Shown: positions 25,651-35,279, counted from the stretch's first letter. The stretch: DNA of 64,000 nt from CAZNKU01 sp045541135 (GCA_045541135.1 JAZQIO010000089.1:1-64000); one strand, 5' to 3'. Translations and numbers: made by a program. The notes: generated by a model not told the origin, from the letters alone.

Positions 25651-26714
25651 TTTCTTTTTGCCTCCCTGTATTTTGATACGCTCAATATAACAACAGGAAT
25701 AATCATACATAAAATAAGCCGCGGTATAGAAAAGTAGTTTGAATACCGTACAAGTGTGTTTATGCCACTTGGAATAAATGATATCACCGAAATTATGACT
25801 GCAATAACATACATAAACGGTCTGTAGCTCTTTGCTTTAAAAAGCCTTCCTGTAAGCATGGCTGTTATATAAAGATAGGTAGAGGAGGTTAAAAAATAGC
25901 TTAGCATCCACCCTATTGTAAAAGCAGATTCCACTCTTGCCATAAAGCTTTGAAAGCTTATATACTGTGCAATTCTGTAAACAGGTATAAAAAAATTATC
26001 CGATGCACCGGTTGGGATTACAAGAGTGTATACTCCTATTACCGCTATAAGTACAGCAGAGGATATTGCATAAGACGGATACACTATTTTTTTAATGTCT
26101 GCTCTTTCGGATACAAAGGGTATAACGAAAAGTAAAATTACAAAATCTGCAAAATACGCAAGTAACAGAGGAAGGTACGAAAACATACCGTAACCGTTAC
26201 CCATTACGGGAAATAAATTGTAAAAATCAAAATTTCCCGCTGAAGATATAACTAAAAATATTACCAGTACAATTGTAAACGGTGTTACAAATGAATGTGC
26301 CCTTACTATGGCTTTAAGTCCTGTATGAGCACATATAACCACCCCGGCAATGAATATGAATGTTATAAAAACCAACGGTGATTTTGGTAGTATGCTTATT
26401 TTAAGGCTTTCGGACACACTGCGCACAAAATAACCCTGATTGCATATAAAAAGAGATATCAAAAGTACGGAAAATATTATATTTAAAGCCCTGCTTTTGA
26501 AAATTGACGAAATGTCGGGCTTGTTTTTCAGCAATCTGACAAATAAATTCATAAATACAAATCCGACAACCGCTGTTATTACGGCAAGCAACAGGCTTGC
26601 AGAAGCACCAAGTGCGGCAAATGCAGTGGGGTAAACTAAGAAAAGTTTGGATATTACTAAGTTTGAAATGACAAATACAATTTCGGTATTGCTGAATTTT
26701 GTAGAAGTTTCCAA
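25647..26714 (-). CDS. GerAB-type spore germination permease
   Basis: 355 residues with about ten membrane helices and no long soluble part, as in the amino-acid-permease-like B subunits of Ger receptors. Residues SNLVISKLFLVYPTAFA and the NFDFYNLFPVMGNGY segment fit the family. It probably forms the ligand-binding or ion-channel part of the receptor. AGGCGAT stands before the ATG; gerA lies 12 bases upstream. Confidence 0.92.
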   Translation of the reverse strand: METSTKFSNTEIVFVISNLVISKLFLVYPTAFAALGASASLLLAVITAVVGFVFMNLFVRLLKNKPDISSIFKSRALNIIFSVLLISLFICNQGYFVRSVSESLKISILPKSPLVFITFIFIAGVVICAHTGLKAIVRAHSFVTPFTIVLVIFLVISSAGNFDFYNLFPVMGNGYGMFSYLPLLLAYFADFVILLFVIPFVSERADIKKIVYPSYAISSAVLIAVIGVYTLVIPTGASDNFFIPVYRIAQYISFQSFMARVESAFTIGWMLSYFLTSSTYLYITAMLTGRLFKAKSYRPFMYVIAVIISVISFIPSGINTLVRYSNYFSIPRLILCMIIPVVILSVSKYREAKRK

Positions 26715-26726
26715 TGTATCGCCTGC

Positions 26727-28220
26727 CTATTCTATTTGTGTTTTTTTTATAGGAGTTTTGGTGCTGTTTGTACTTTTTGCCCACTTGCGCGGATTTTTAA
26801 ATGAATACCTTTGCCATATGGGTTTTACAAAAAGTCTGCCGTAGGTGTTTTGGGTGCTGTCCGAAAAAGGGGCAAGAAACGGAACACCGAAGGATTGCAG
26901 ATTACAAAGTGTAACAAGGTGTATTATCATCCCGAGGGTAATGCCTAAAAATCCGCAGGTTGCACCAAGCACAATATAAATGTACTTTATAATTCTGTAT
27001 GCAAATGTAAGTGAATAGTTTGGTATTGTAAAAGAGCATACACCCGTAAGTGCAACTATAATTATAACTATAGGGCTTACAATGTTTGCCTCTATTGCCG
27101 CCTGTCCTATTATAAGGCCGCCTATTATTCCCATTGCATTTCCTGCAGAGGAGGGAATGCGTATACTTGCCTCACGTATTATTTCAAATGCCGCTTCAAA
27201 AAGTATAAGCTCGGTCATAAGTGTAAACGGTACACTTCGCCTTGATGCCGATATTGCAAAAAGCAGATGTACGGGTATGGATTCCTGATGAAAATTACAC
27301 ATCGCCACAAATACCGCAGGTAATAAAAGAGAGATAAAAAGTGAAATTATGCGCATAATACGCACTAAATTTGCATACGGAAACCGTAGGGCTTTGTCTT
27401 CAGGAGTGTGGATAAGCTCAAATGCGTTTATCGGAAGTATAAGCACAAAGGGTGTGCCGTCTAAAACCACTGCAATTTTACCCTCCATAAGAGCCGATGC
27501 TGTGCGGTCGGGTCTTTCTGTAGCTATAATCTGAGGTGAAGGGAAAAATGAAAAATCTTCAATCAATTGCTCAAGCTCTCCCGAATCCGTAATAACATCT
27601 GTGTCTATGGCATTTATTCTGCGACGTATTTCCGTAACTGTTTTGTTGTCTGCAAGTTCCTTTATATACATAAGATTACATGGAGTTTTACTTTTGTTTC
27701 CAAGCTGAAAGCCTTCGCATACAAGCTTTTCCTGCCTTACAAGACGGCGTATCATACCTGTATTTATTCGTATCGTTCCCGTAAAACCTTCCTGGGCTCC
27801 CCTTATTACATTTTCACTTACGGGGTCGGACACACCACGACGTTCCCAACCCTTTACATCAAGTAAAAATGCACAGCTTACACTGTCTACAAACACTGCA
27901 CATCCGCCGTAATTTACCATATTGAAAACATCTTCAAAGCTTTCGGCTATTTTAAGCTGATTAGATGACAAAAGCTGTTCGGCTATGGTTGTTTTAAGGT
28001 CGTCGTTTCCTTTAGGTGGAATGAGATGCAGTGATTGCATTATATAGTCGTCTATTCGGGTACTTGTGACCATGCCTTCGTAGTATATAAGAAATGCTTT
28101 ATGTTTTTTTTCGTTAAAAATTATTGCAAATTCCCTTAAAATTGCATCGGCACTTAAGGGGATGGACATTGAATTTTTTACATGCTCAAGGTTGGTTTTT
28201 ATGTGTGATGAAATTTTCAT
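26727..28220 (-). CDS. GerA family spore germination protein
   Basis: 497 residues. Large N-terminal cytosolic part (about 1-270, with GTIRINTGMIRRLVRQE and SPQIIATERPDR) followed by four to five membrane helices, including ELILFEAAFEIIREASIRIPSSAGNAMGIIGGLIIGQAAIEANIVSP, the strongly conserved GerA core. Subunit A of a germinant receptor. First gene of gerA-gerB-gerC-ypeB, expected to be read in the forespore by sigma-G, though I did not find a clear sigma-G promoter. GGGAGG precedes the ATG. Confidence 0.93.
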   Translation of the reverse strand: MKISSHIKTNLEHVKNSMSIPLSADAILREFAIIFNEKKHKAFLIYYEGMVTSTRIDDYIMQSLHLIPPKGNDDLKTTIAEQLLSSNQLKIAESFEDVFNMVNYGGCAVFVDSVSCAFLLDVKGWERRGVSDPVSENVIRGAQEGFTGTIRINTGMIRRLVRQEKLVCEGFQLGNKSKTPCNLMYIKELADNKTVTEIRRRINAIDTDVITDSGELEQLIEDFSFFPSPQIIATERPDRTASALMEGKIAVVLDGTPFVLILPINAFELIHTPEDKALRFPYANLVRIMRIISLFISLLLPAVFVAMCNFHQESIPVHLLFAISASRRSVPFTLMTELILFEAAFEIIREASIRIPSSAGNAMGIIGGLIIGQAAIEANIVSPIVIIIVALTGVCSFTIPNYSLTFAYRIIKYIYIVLGATCGFLGITLGMIIHLVTLCNLQSFGVPFLAPFSDSTQNTYGRLFVKPIWQRYSFKNPRKWAKSTNSTKTPIKKTQIE

Positions 28221-28272
28221 AATATACCTCCCGCTGTATTTGTATTTTTTCCGTTAAATAGTAAAATATGTA

Positions 28273-28301
28273 TTGAATAATTTGAAAAAATGATATACAA
28301 T
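28273..28301 (+). promoter_or_regulatory. promoter of the LUD gene
   Basis: TTGAAT (28273-28278), 17-bp spacer, TACAAT (28296-28301), then GAGGTGAT and the start codon. Confidence 0.6.
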
Positions 28302-28320
28302 TAAAACGAGGTGATTTTTG

Positions 28321-28962
28321 ATGAATAACATAATTGAAAAGACAATGAAAAATCTTGAAAAGAATAATATGAACGCATATTATGTTGAAACTAAGGAAGA
28401 GGTTATTCCTTTAATAGAAAAGCTGGTTGCGGAAGGCTCTACCGTTGCGGTGGGAGGTTCTGTAACTTTGGGAGAACTTGGCATTTTGGACTATTTAAGA
28501 AGCGGCAAATTTACATTTTATGACAGATATACACCCGGATATACCCAGGAACAAATTGACGAGGTTTTTATAAAGTCTATGGGCGTTGACGCGTATTTTT
28601 GCAGCTCTAATGCAGTTACCGAAGAAGGCGAGCTTTATAATGTGGACGGTCACGCAAACAGAGTTGCCGCAATAGCTTACGGACCGAAAAAGGTTATAAT
28701 GCTTGTGGGCGTAAATAAAATTGTTAAAAATCTTGACGAAGCGGTAAAGAGAGTTAAAACAGTTGCCGCTCCGAAAAATGCAGTAAGACTAAACTGCAAG
28801 ACATACTGCCTTGCAAAAGGTCATTGTGTGGATATGGAGGGCGGTATAGGCAAAGGCTGTGACTCTCCTGAAAGACTTTGCAGAAGTTATCTTGTAAGCT
28901 CAAAACAAAAACATGTAGGAAGAATAAACGTTATTCTGGTAAACGAGGAACTTGGTTATTAA
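28321..28962 (+). CDS. LUD domain protein (LutC/YkgG-like)
   Basis: About 213 residues, single LUD domain: VAVGGSVTLGELGILDYLRSG, SSNAVTEEGELYNVDGHANRVAAIAYGPKKVIMLVGVNKIV are hallmarks. A Cys-rich tail (CKTYCLAKGHC...CDSPERLC) could hold a metal. Stand-alone LUD proteins are common in Clostridia and their reaction is not known; the LutABC lactate oxidase partners are absent here. ATG at 28321 chosen because GAGGTGAT is 5 bases before it. Confidence 0.82.
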   Translation: MNNIIEKTMKNLEKNNMNAYYVETKEEVIPLIEKLVAEGSTVAVGGSVTLGELGILDYLRSGKFTFYDRYTPGYTQEQIDEVFIKSMGVDAYFCSSNAVTEEGELYNVDGHANRVAAIAYGPKKVIMLVGVNKIVKNLDEAVKRVKTVAAPKNAVRLNCKTYCLAKGHCVDMEGGIGKGCDSPERLCRSYLVSSKQKHVGRINVILVNEELGY

Positions 28963-28964
28963 AC

Positions 28965-28993
28965 TTGCAAAAAAGTATATATTGTGATATAAT
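28965..28993 (+). promoter_or_regulatory. promoter before the wecG/tagA-like gene
   Basis: TTGCAA (28965-28970), 17-bp spacer, TATAAT (28988-28993); AGGAG follows at 29010. Confidence 0.65.
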
Positions 28994-29022
28994 ATTGCAG
29001 TTAATGACAGGAGTGTTTTTTG

Positions 29023-29733
29023 ATGGTAAATATACTTGGTGTAAAAGTTAATAAGCTTACTATGGCACAGGCTGTGGAAAGAACGGAAGCTTTTTTTGAC
29101 GGCAAGCCACATATGGTAGTTACTCCGAATCCTGAAATAATTTTAGAATGCAAAAAAGATGAAGAACTAAAGAAAATTATAAATTCTTCAGATCTTGTCT
29201 TGCCCGATGGCATAGGAGTGGTTATAGCTTCTAAAATACGTAAAAATCCCGTACCCGAGCGTGTGCCGGGCTTTGACTTCGTATGCGAGCTTTTAAAGAC
29301 AGACCGTACATTTTACTTCTTTGGCGGAAAGCCGGGTGTTGCTGATAAGGCTATGGAAAATATGAAAGCACAGGGTGTGAATGTTGTAGGATGTCATCAC
29401 GGCTACTTTAAAGACGGTGAGGACGAGGAAATAATTAATGATATTATCGAAAAGAAACCCGACGTGTTGGTTGTTTGTCTTGGTGCACCAAAGCAGGAAA
29501 AGTGGATTTATAAAAATCTTGAAAAATTAAATGTTCCCATAAGCATAGGTGCGGGCGGTTCTTTAGACGTTCTTGCAGGTGTGGTTGAACGTGCACCGAA
29601 AATTTACCGGAAGCTGTGTCTTGAATGGCTTTACAGAACACTGAAAGAGCCTAAAAAAAGAATACCCAGGGTAATTAAATTACCGGTTTTTATATTTGAC
29701 GTTTTGTTTAACGGAAGAAAGTACAAGGATTGA
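29023..29733 (+). CDS. WecG/TagA/CpsF family glycosyltransferase
   Basis: About 236 residues of the GT26 family. Conserved features: VVTPNPEIILECKKDEELK, LPDGIGVV (the catalytic Asp region), VPGFDF, FFGGKPGVADKA, GCHHGYF, VCLGAPKQEKWI and a C-terminal amphipathic stretch (RAPKIYRKLCLEWLYR) that docks to the membrane. TagA adds ManNAc to lipid-linked GlcNAc in wall teichoic acid; WecG acts in ECA. The acceptor here is probably a wall polymer. ATG at 29023 chosen over TTG at 29020 from the AGGAG spacing. Confidence 0.9.
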   Translation: MVNILGVKVNKLTMAQAVERTEAFFDGKPHMVVTPNPEIILECKKDEELKKIINSSDLVLPDGIGVVIASKIRKNPVPERVPGFDFVCELLKTDRTFYFFGGKPGVADKAMENMKAQGVNVVGCHHGYFKDGEDEEIINDIIEKKPDVLVVCLGAPKQEKWIYKNLEKLNVPISIGAGGSLDVLAGVVERAPKIYRKLCLEWLYRTLKEPKKRIPRVIKLPVFIFDVLFNGRKYKD

Positions 29734-29746
29734 GAGGTTTTAAGCA

Positions 29747-30490
29747 ATGGAAGCAAATTTAAAGGTTAAATTACTTGCACATACCGAAAATCCCGAAAGG
29801 ATAATAGCAACCGCTGCAAAGCTTTGCTATTCTTCTTCGGATATTGAGCATATACACGAGGGACTTGATGATGAAAAAACCGAGGCTTTTATCCAAAGGC
29901 TAATGGATTTGGGGCACGAAAGTCCAACTGAACACGTTACCTTTACCTTTGGTGTGGAAGGTGTAAGCCGTGCACTTTTGGCACAGATTACACGCCACAG
30001 ACTTGCAAGCTATTCAGTAAAATCCCAAAGATATGTTACAGAAGGGCAGTTTTCTTACATTGTGCCTCCTGCAATAAAAGATGACGAGGTTGCGTCAAAA
30101 AAATATGTTGAAACTATGGAATATCTTCAAAAGCAGTATGACGACATTACTGAAATTTTAAAGAAAAAATACATAGAGGGCGGTATGACTGAAAAGGCAG
30201 CGGAAAAGCTTGCAATAGAAGACGCACGCTTTGTGCTTCCCAACGCTTGTGAAACAAAGATTGTTATGACCTTTAATGTTCGTTCTCTTATGAATATGTT
30301 CCACCACCGTTGCTGTGAACGTGCACAGTGGGAAATCCGTGCAATGGCTGACGAAATGTTAAGACTTGTAAAAGAAATTGCACCGACTTTGTTTAAATAT
30401 GCAGGACCTCCTTGTGTTTCGGGACCGTGTCCCGAAGGCAAAATGTCCTGCGGTAAGATGAAGGAAAAAAGGGAGAAATACCTATGTTAG
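29747..30490 (+). CDS. thyX: flavin-dependent thymidylate synthase
   Basis: 247 residues. The ThyX motif R-H-R-x7-S is at R83-H84-R85...S93 (RHRLASYSVKS), and RHSSPTEH-like GHESPTEH is at about 57-64. ThyX makes dTMP from dUMP with methylene-tetrahydrofolate, FAD and NADPH. The next gene, tmk, overlaps by 7 bases, so dTMP synthesis and phosphorylation are coupled. The C-terminus has an extra Cys-rich piece (CVSGPCPEGKMSC). Confidence 0.95.
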   Translation: MEANLKVKLLAHTENPERIIATAAKLCYSSSDIEHIHEGLDDEKTEAFIQRLMDLGHESPTEHVTFTFGVEGVSRALLAQITRHRLASYSVKSQRYVTEGQFSYIVPPAIKDDEVASKKYVETMEYLQKQYDDITEILKKKYIEGGMTEKAAEKLAIEDARFVLPNACETKIVMTFNVRSLMNMFHHRCCERAQWEIRAMADEMLRLVKEIAPTLFKYAGPPCVSGPCPEGKMSCGKMKEKREKYLC

Positions 30491-31140
30491 TTGTAATAGA
30501 AGGTGTTGACGGCAGCGGTAAGCAGACCCAAAGCCAGATGCTCTACGACAGATTAAGTGAAAAATTTGAAGTTAAAAGACTTGCTTTTCCGAATTATGAA
30601 AGCGATACTTCCACCTTGGTTAAAATGTATCTTGGCGGTGATTTCGGCACAAAGCCTGAAGATGTAAATGCCTATGCTTCCTCAACATTTTATGCGGCAG
30701 ACCGTATAGGCAGCTTTTTAAAAGAGTGGAAAGTTGATTACGAATCAGGGAAATTTATTCTTTGTGACCGCTACACCACATCTAATGCGGTACATCAGGC
30801 AGGCAAGCTTGAGGGTGAGGCAAGGGATAAATATTTAGAATGGCTTTTTGACTATGAATATAATCTTTTAGGACTTCCAAAGCCTGATTTTGTGTTTTTT
30901 TTGGATGTGCCCGTTGAAGTAAGCAGAAAGCTTATGGAAAACCGTAACAACAAAATTACAGGTCAGCAGGAAAAGGATATTCACGAAAAAAACAGCGAAT
31001 ATCTTGAAAAATCCTACAACAACGCACTTTATGTTGCAAAAAAATGCGGCTGGAATGTAATAGAATGTGTAAAAGACGGTAAATTAAGAAGTATAGAAGA
31101 TATTAATGACGAAATTTATAATTTGGTGATGAATGTATGA
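30484..31140 (+). CDS. tmk: thymidylate kinase
   Basis: 218 residues. P-loop GVDGSGKQTQ at 7-16, DRYTTSN (the DRY/H substrate motif) at about 96-102, and a LID region around 145-155. It converts dTMP to dTDP with ATP. The NP-binding start EGVDGSGK is standard for TMPK. It overlaps thyX and is followed by DUF2156 with an ATGATGA overlap. Confidence 0.92.
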   Translation: MLVVIEGVDGSGKQTQSQMLYDRLSEKFEVKRLAFPNYESDTSTLVKMYLGGDFGTKPEDVNAYASSTFYAADRIGSFLKEWKVDYESGKFILCDRYTTSNAVHQAGKLEGEARDKYLEWLFDYEYNLLGLPKPDFVFFLDVPVEVSRKLMENRNNKITGQQEKDIHEKNSEYLEKSYNNALYVAKKCGWNVIECVKDGKLRSIEDINDEIYNLVMNV

Positions 31141-32015
31141 TGAATTTTAAACCCATTGAGCTTGAAGATAAGGAGATTATAGATAAATACCTTGCGACAG
31201 AGCAAAATATGGGATGTGAAATGTGCTTCAGCAGTCTTTATATATGGCGTAAGGCGTATGATATGCGTTATGCGATAATTGAGGACTGCCTTGTGCTGTG
31301 GTCAAAAGACGGCGAAAATCCTGCAGGGCTTCGTTTTCCTGCCGGTAACGGTTATAGGCTTGGAGCGGCACGCAAGGCGTGTGACTATATGGTGTCTGTT
31401 GGTGAAAAGCCACAGTTTTATGGTGTTACTGCCGATGTTGTTGACTTTATAAAAAAGAATAGCGATGAATATGAAATTTTAGATATGAGTATTTATTCCG
31501 ACTACGTTTATGAAACGGAAAAGATGATAAGCCTGTCAGGAAAGAAGCTTCATTCCAAGAAAAATCATCTGAACAAATTTAAAAAGACGTATAAGTACGA
31601 ATATGTAAATATAACACCTGAGGATAAAGAAGATATTTTAAATGCTTACGACGGCTGGGCGGATTTGGGTGACGATAAATATTTGCTTGCCGAGCGTGAA
31701 GCTATCGGTGAAATAACGGAAAATATCAATGCCCTGGGCATAAAAGGTGCAATGCTTAAAGTAGACGGTGAAATTGTAGCATTTACCTTTGGTGATAAAT
31801 TAACTGATGATATGGCAGTTATTCATATTGAAAAGGCAAATACTGCTTATGACGGTGCTTATGCCGCAATAAATCAGATGTTTGCCGAAAATGAGTGGAG
31901 CGAATACAAGTATTTAAACCGCGAGGATGACTGCGGTCTTGAGGGACTTGAAAAAGCTAAAAAATCCTATCAACCTGTGTTTATGGTTGAAAAATATAAA
32001 GTTATAAGGAGATGA
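31137..32015 (+). CDS. DUF2156 (LPG synthase C-terminal-like) protein
   Basis: 292 residues. Tandem GNAT-like fold of the type found in the C-terminal part of lysyl-phosphatidylglycerol synthase: MGCEMCFSSLYIWR near 20-35, SGKKLHSKKNHLNKFKKTY in the middle and YLNREDDCGLEGLEKAKKSYQP near the end. Without the membrane part it is probably a soluble aminoacyl- or acyl-transferase of unknown target. Coupled to tmk by overlapping stop and start. Confidence 0.82.
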   Translation: MMNFKPIELEDKEIIDKYLATEQNMGCEMCFSSLYIWRKAYDMRYAIIEDCLVLWSKDGENPAGLRFPAGNGYRLGAARKACDYMVSVGEKPQFYGVTADVVDFIKKNSDEYEILDMSIYSDYVYETEKMISLSGKKLHSKKNHLNKFKKTYKYEYVNITPEDKEDILNAYDGWADLGDDKYLLAEREAIGEITENINALGIKGAMLKVDGEIVAFTFGDKLTDDMAVIHIEKANTAYDGAYAAINQMFAENEWSEYKYLNREDDCGLEGLEKAKKSYQPVFMVEKYKVIRR

Positions 32016-32020
32016 CAACA

Positions 32021-32563
32021 ATGGTAGCATTATTGTTGGCAGACGGTTTTGAAGAAATTGAGGCACTTACTCCCGTTGACATCTTGCGTCGTGCAGGTAT
32101 AGATGTAAAAACCTATTCAATTAACGGCGATTTGTGCGTATGCGGAGCCCACAACATTATGGTGGACGCAGATGACATAATTGAAAACGTAAATTATGAC
32201 AGCGTAGAAGCTGTAATATTACCCGGCGGTATGCCCGGTGCGGATAACCTTGAAAATTGCAAAGAGGTGCAGGAGCTTTTGGAATATGCTTCAGAAAACG
32301 GAAAGCTTATGTGCGCCATTTGTGCCGCACCAAAGGTTTTGGGTAAATTCGGCTACCTTAAGGGTAAAAAGGCTACTTGCTTCCCCGGCTTTGAAGAATG
32401 TCTTTTGGGTGCAGAGTCAACGGGAAAAAGAGTAGTTACAGACGGTAATGTAATTACCTCTAAAGGTATGGGTACTGCCATGGATTTTGCGCTGGCAATA
32501 CTTGAATATATGAAAGGTAAGGAAGTAGCGGATAAAATGGCAGCTACTACACAGTATAAGTAA
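32021..32563 (+). CDS. DJ-1/PfpI family protein
   Basis: 180 residues from the ATG at 32021, which has AAGGAG nine bases upstream (the ATG at 32012 would touch that site). It opens with VALLLADGFEEIEALTPVDILRRAG, with the family Glu near E15, and the nucleophilic elbow AICAAP puts the reactive cysteine at C101. DJ-1-like proteins of bacteria act as deglycase/glyoxalase-type or chaperone-like stress proteins; the precise role here is open. Confidence 0.88.
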   Translation: MVALLLADGFEEIEALTPVDILRRAGIDVKTYSINGDLCVCGAHNIMVDADDIIENVNYDSVEAVILPGGMPGADNLENCKEVQELLEYASENGKLMCAICAAPKVLGKFGYLKGKKATCFPGFEECLLGAESTGKRVVTDGNVITSKGMGTAMDFALAILEYMKGKEVADKMAATTQYK

Positions 32564-32572
32564 GGTGATTTT

Positions 32573-33463
32573 ATGGGTAGAAGCAACAAAATAGTGCCAC
32601 AGTCTATGTGCAATTGGCTTTTGCTTTTGGTTTTTATAATGCAGTTTGTTGTTTCTCTGTGTGCAAGAAGCGTGTGGGGAATATTCAGCAGTAAGCCTCT
32701 TAATCAGTATGAATATATACTGATTGTTGAAATTCTTGCTGTTGCAGTGCCCACTGTTTTGCTTTGTATTTTTAACGAATCGGGCTTTGTTAAAACCTTC
32801 GGAGTAAAATCGGTACATTTTTCCAAGGTGTGGAAATGTGTGTGCCTTGGTCTTTGTCTGCAACCGGTGGCGGTTGTTGCAAATTTGCTGTGGCAAAGGC
32901 TTGTGGGCATTGCAACTTCCCTGTCCTATGTATCGGCTCCGTGGAGTATTGAAAGCTTTGTGATGATTTTTGTGTTTACCTGTGTTGTTCCGGCTTTGAG
33001 TGAGGAATTTTTATTAAGGGGTATGTACCTTTCTTCAGTTAAAAGAAAGGGTTATACTTTTTCCATTGTTGTAAGCACTTTGATGTTTGTGCTTTTACAT
33101 TCGGACCCGTCATCAGTTGCGTCACATACCATACTTGGAGCATCAGCGGCTTTTGCGGTGTTGAATACAAATTCTGTTTTTGCCGGAGTTTTTGTGCATC
33201 TTTCTTTTAATCTTGGGGGAATGCTTGCAGATTACACAGTTGGTAATTTCTACACGCCCGGTGGATTTATAGGGACTTTTGAATTTTATCTTGTTCTCGG
33301 TGGAGCTTGCCTGGTGCTTTCGAGTCTTTTGTTTAAAGGTATTTATGCCAAAAAAATGAAAAAGACAGCATCTTCGGAATTTATTCCGAATTTATTTAAG
33401 GCGGTTTTTAACTTGCCTGTTTTAATTATTATTTTAATTTACATATTCAGAATTGTAGGGTGA
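32573..33463 (+). CDS. CPBP family intramembrane metalloprotease
   Basis: 296 residues, about eight membrane helices. The Abi/CAAX-protease motifs are present: EEFLLR (144-149, EExxxR), a later FVLLHSDP with His, and VHLSFN. Such proteins are glutamate/histidine intramembrane proteases (Rce1-like); in bacteria some give immunity to bacteriocins. The target is unknown. AAGGTGAT precedes the ATG. Confidence 0.88.
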   Translation: MGRSNKIVPQSMCNWLLLLVFIMQFVVSLCARSVWGIFSSKPLNQYEYILIVEILAVAVPTVLLCIFNESGFVKTFGVKSVHFSKVWKCVCLGLCLQPVAVVANLLWQRLVGIATSLSYVSAPWSIESFVMIFVFTCVVPALSEEFLLRGMYLSSVKRKGYTFSIVVSTLMFVLLHSDPSSVASHTILGASAAFAVLNTNSVFAGVFVHLSFNLGGMLADYTVGNFYTPGGFIGTFEFYLVLGGACLVLSSLLFKGIYAKKMKKTASSEFIPNLFKAVFNLPVLIIILIYIFRIVG

Positions 33464-33469
33464 TATATT

Positions 33470-34612
33470 GTGGATTTTCAGGAAAACAAAGAACTGTTTG
33501 AAAATTTTGAAGAAAAAAATAACAACGACGAAAATATAAATACCAAAGGCTTTGATTCTGCAAATCCCCTGCCGCAAAATAATATCAATAAAAAGCCCGG
33601 AAAGAAAAAATCCTGCCTGGGTACTTTGGTAAAAGCAGGCGTTTCCGTGGCTTTTATAATTGCAGTTTGTTTTGCCGTTTTTTGTCTTGCGGACATAAAC
33701 GGATGCGGTGGTAACGAAAACGCAATTTACATTGAAATTCCCGAAGGGTCAAACCTGAAAGAAATTTCTGCACTTTTAATTGATAAAGAAATTATAAGCA
33801 ATGAAGATGTGTTCTATCTGTATGCAAGAGACCGTGCAACGGATTTTAAAGCAGGACTTCATATTTTTAACACCGCTATGTCTTATGATGAAATATGTAA
33901 TTCACTGAGTGAAATACCTAAAAAGGAAACCGTTAAGGTTCTTATTCCCGAGGGCTATGAACTGCGGCTTATGGCTAAGGCGTATGAAGAAGCGGGACTA
34001 TGCACTGCCGAAGAATTTATGGATGCGGCTGAAAACGGTGAATACAATTATGATTTTATTACGGAAAAAAGCGGTGTAAGATATAAGCTTGAAGGATTTT
34101 TGTTTCCTGCAACTTATGAGTTCGAGTACGGAGTATCTGCATATGATATAATAGATAAAATGCTTTATACGTTTGACAGCTTCTATACCGATGAATATGC
34201 CGCAAGAGCAAAAGAGCTTGGTATGACTGTTTACGATGTTGTGACACTTGCATCCGTTGTGGAAAGGGAAGCCGCAAGTGTTGAAGAGCATAAAAAGGTT
34301 GCAGGAGTATTTTATAACCGTTTGAATATTGGTATGAAGCTGGAATCCTGCGCTACTGTACAGTATATTTTAAAAGAACGCAAACCGGTGCTTTCCATTG
34401 CTGATACAAAAACAGATTCCCCTTACAATACCTATAAATATTCGGGCTTGCCTGTGGGACCTGTTGCATCGCCAAGCCTTAGCGCAATAGATGCAGTGCT
34501 GTATCCGGAGGAGCATGATTACTTCTTCTTTGTAGCAAAGGCAGACGGCAGTGGACATGTTTTTTCACGTACACTTGAAGAACACAACAGAGCAGTTAGT
34601 CAGAATCAGTAA
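33470..34612 (+). CDS. mltG: endolytic transglycosylase MltG
   Basis: 380 residues: a hydrophilic cytosolic N-terminus (1-45), one membrane helix (about 52-72) and the YceG-like domain with a LysM-like piece (EIPEGSNLKEISALLIDKEII) and the catalytic part containing ASVVEREA, whose Glu is the active residue, and YNTYKYSGLPVGPVASPSL. MltG cuts new glycan strands and sets their length. Start is GTG at 33470 with GGGTGAT 5 bases before. Followed by trmR and trhP, as in B. subtilis yrrLMNO. Confidence 0.95.
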   Translation: MDFQENKELFENFEEKNNNDENINTKGFDSANPLPQNNINKKPGKKKSCLGTLVKAGVSVAFIIAVCFAVFCLADINGCGGNENAIYIEIPEGSNLKEISALLIDKEIISNEDVFYLYARDRATDFKAGLHIFNTAMSYDEICNSLSEIPKKETVKVLIPEGYELRLMAKAYEEAGLCTAEEFMDAAENGEYNYDFITEKSGVRYKLEGFLFPATYEFEYGVSAYDIIDKMLYTFDSFYTDEYAARAKELGMTVYDVVTLASVVEREAASVEEHKKVAGVFYNRLNIGMKLESCATVQYILKERKPVLSIADTKTDSPYNTYKYSGLPVGPVASPSLSAIDAVLYPEEHDYFFFVAKADGSGHVFSRTLEEHNRAVSQNQ

Positions 34613-34625
34613 AGGAAAATAAAAA

Positions 34626-35279
34626 ATGCAGAATAACGAAGAACATAACATAAATTATGAATATATAACCCGTTACATAAGACGGACAATGAAGAAAAAC
34701 GAAGGCTTGCTGGCTGAAATGGAGGAATATGCAAAAATTAACGAAGTTCCAATTGCACAGCCGGAAACAGCAAAGCTTATTGAAAATCTTATTCATATGT
34801 CGCCTTCTAAAAAGGTGTTGGAAATAGGCTCTGCAATCGGTTATTCTTCAATTATTATGGCTAATGCGGGAGCGGATGTCACTACAATAGAACGTGACGA
34901 AAATATGTTTGAACCGCTGTTTTCCAATATAGAAAAAGCGGGGCACAAGGATAACATTCACGTTCACCGTGGTGACGCGTTAGAAATACTTGATACAATA
35001 GACGGTAAGTTTGACTTTATATTTGTAGATGCCGCAAAGGGGCAGTATCTTGAATTTTTACCCCATTGTATGCGGATGCTTAAGGTTGGAGGAATAATGT
35101 TCAGCGACAACATCCTTTACAAAGGTATGGTTGCAACCGATGAGCTTTACAAAAGAAGAAAGGTTACGATAATAAGACGCCTTCGTAATTATCTTGATAC
35201 AATATGCAATATGGACGAGCTTAACACGGTTATTGTGCCCATAGGTGACGGTGCGGCAATAAGCTATCGACTTAAATAG
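34626..35279 (+). CDS. trmR: tRNA 5-hydroxyuridine methyltransferase-like O-methyltransferase
   Basis: 217 residues of the class I O-methyltransferase family (COMT-like): SAM site LEIGSAIGYSSI near 60-72, acidic IERDENM, FDFIFVDAAKGQY with metal/SAM Asp, and DNILYKG (metal-binding DN). The place between mltG and a U32 gene equals that of B. subtilis yrrM (trmR), which methylates ho5U34 to mo5U34 in tRNA. Symbol given on context plus family. Confidence 0.85.
   Translation: MQNNEEHNINYEYITRYIRRTMKKNEGLLAEMEEYAKINEVPIAQPETAKLIENLIHMSPSKKVLEIGSAIGYSSIIMANAGADVTTIERDENMFEPLFSNIEKAGHKDNIHVHRGDALEILDTIDGKFDFIFVDAAKGQYLEFLPHCMRMLKVGGIMFSDNILYKGMVATDELYKRRKVTIIRRLRNYLDTICNMDELNTVIVPIGDGAAISYRLK

Noticed and set aside
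28221..28272. Sigma-G promoter of gerA
   Set aside because: CATATTTTA and GTATA elements occur upstream but their spacing (over 20) does not fit, so no site is claimed.
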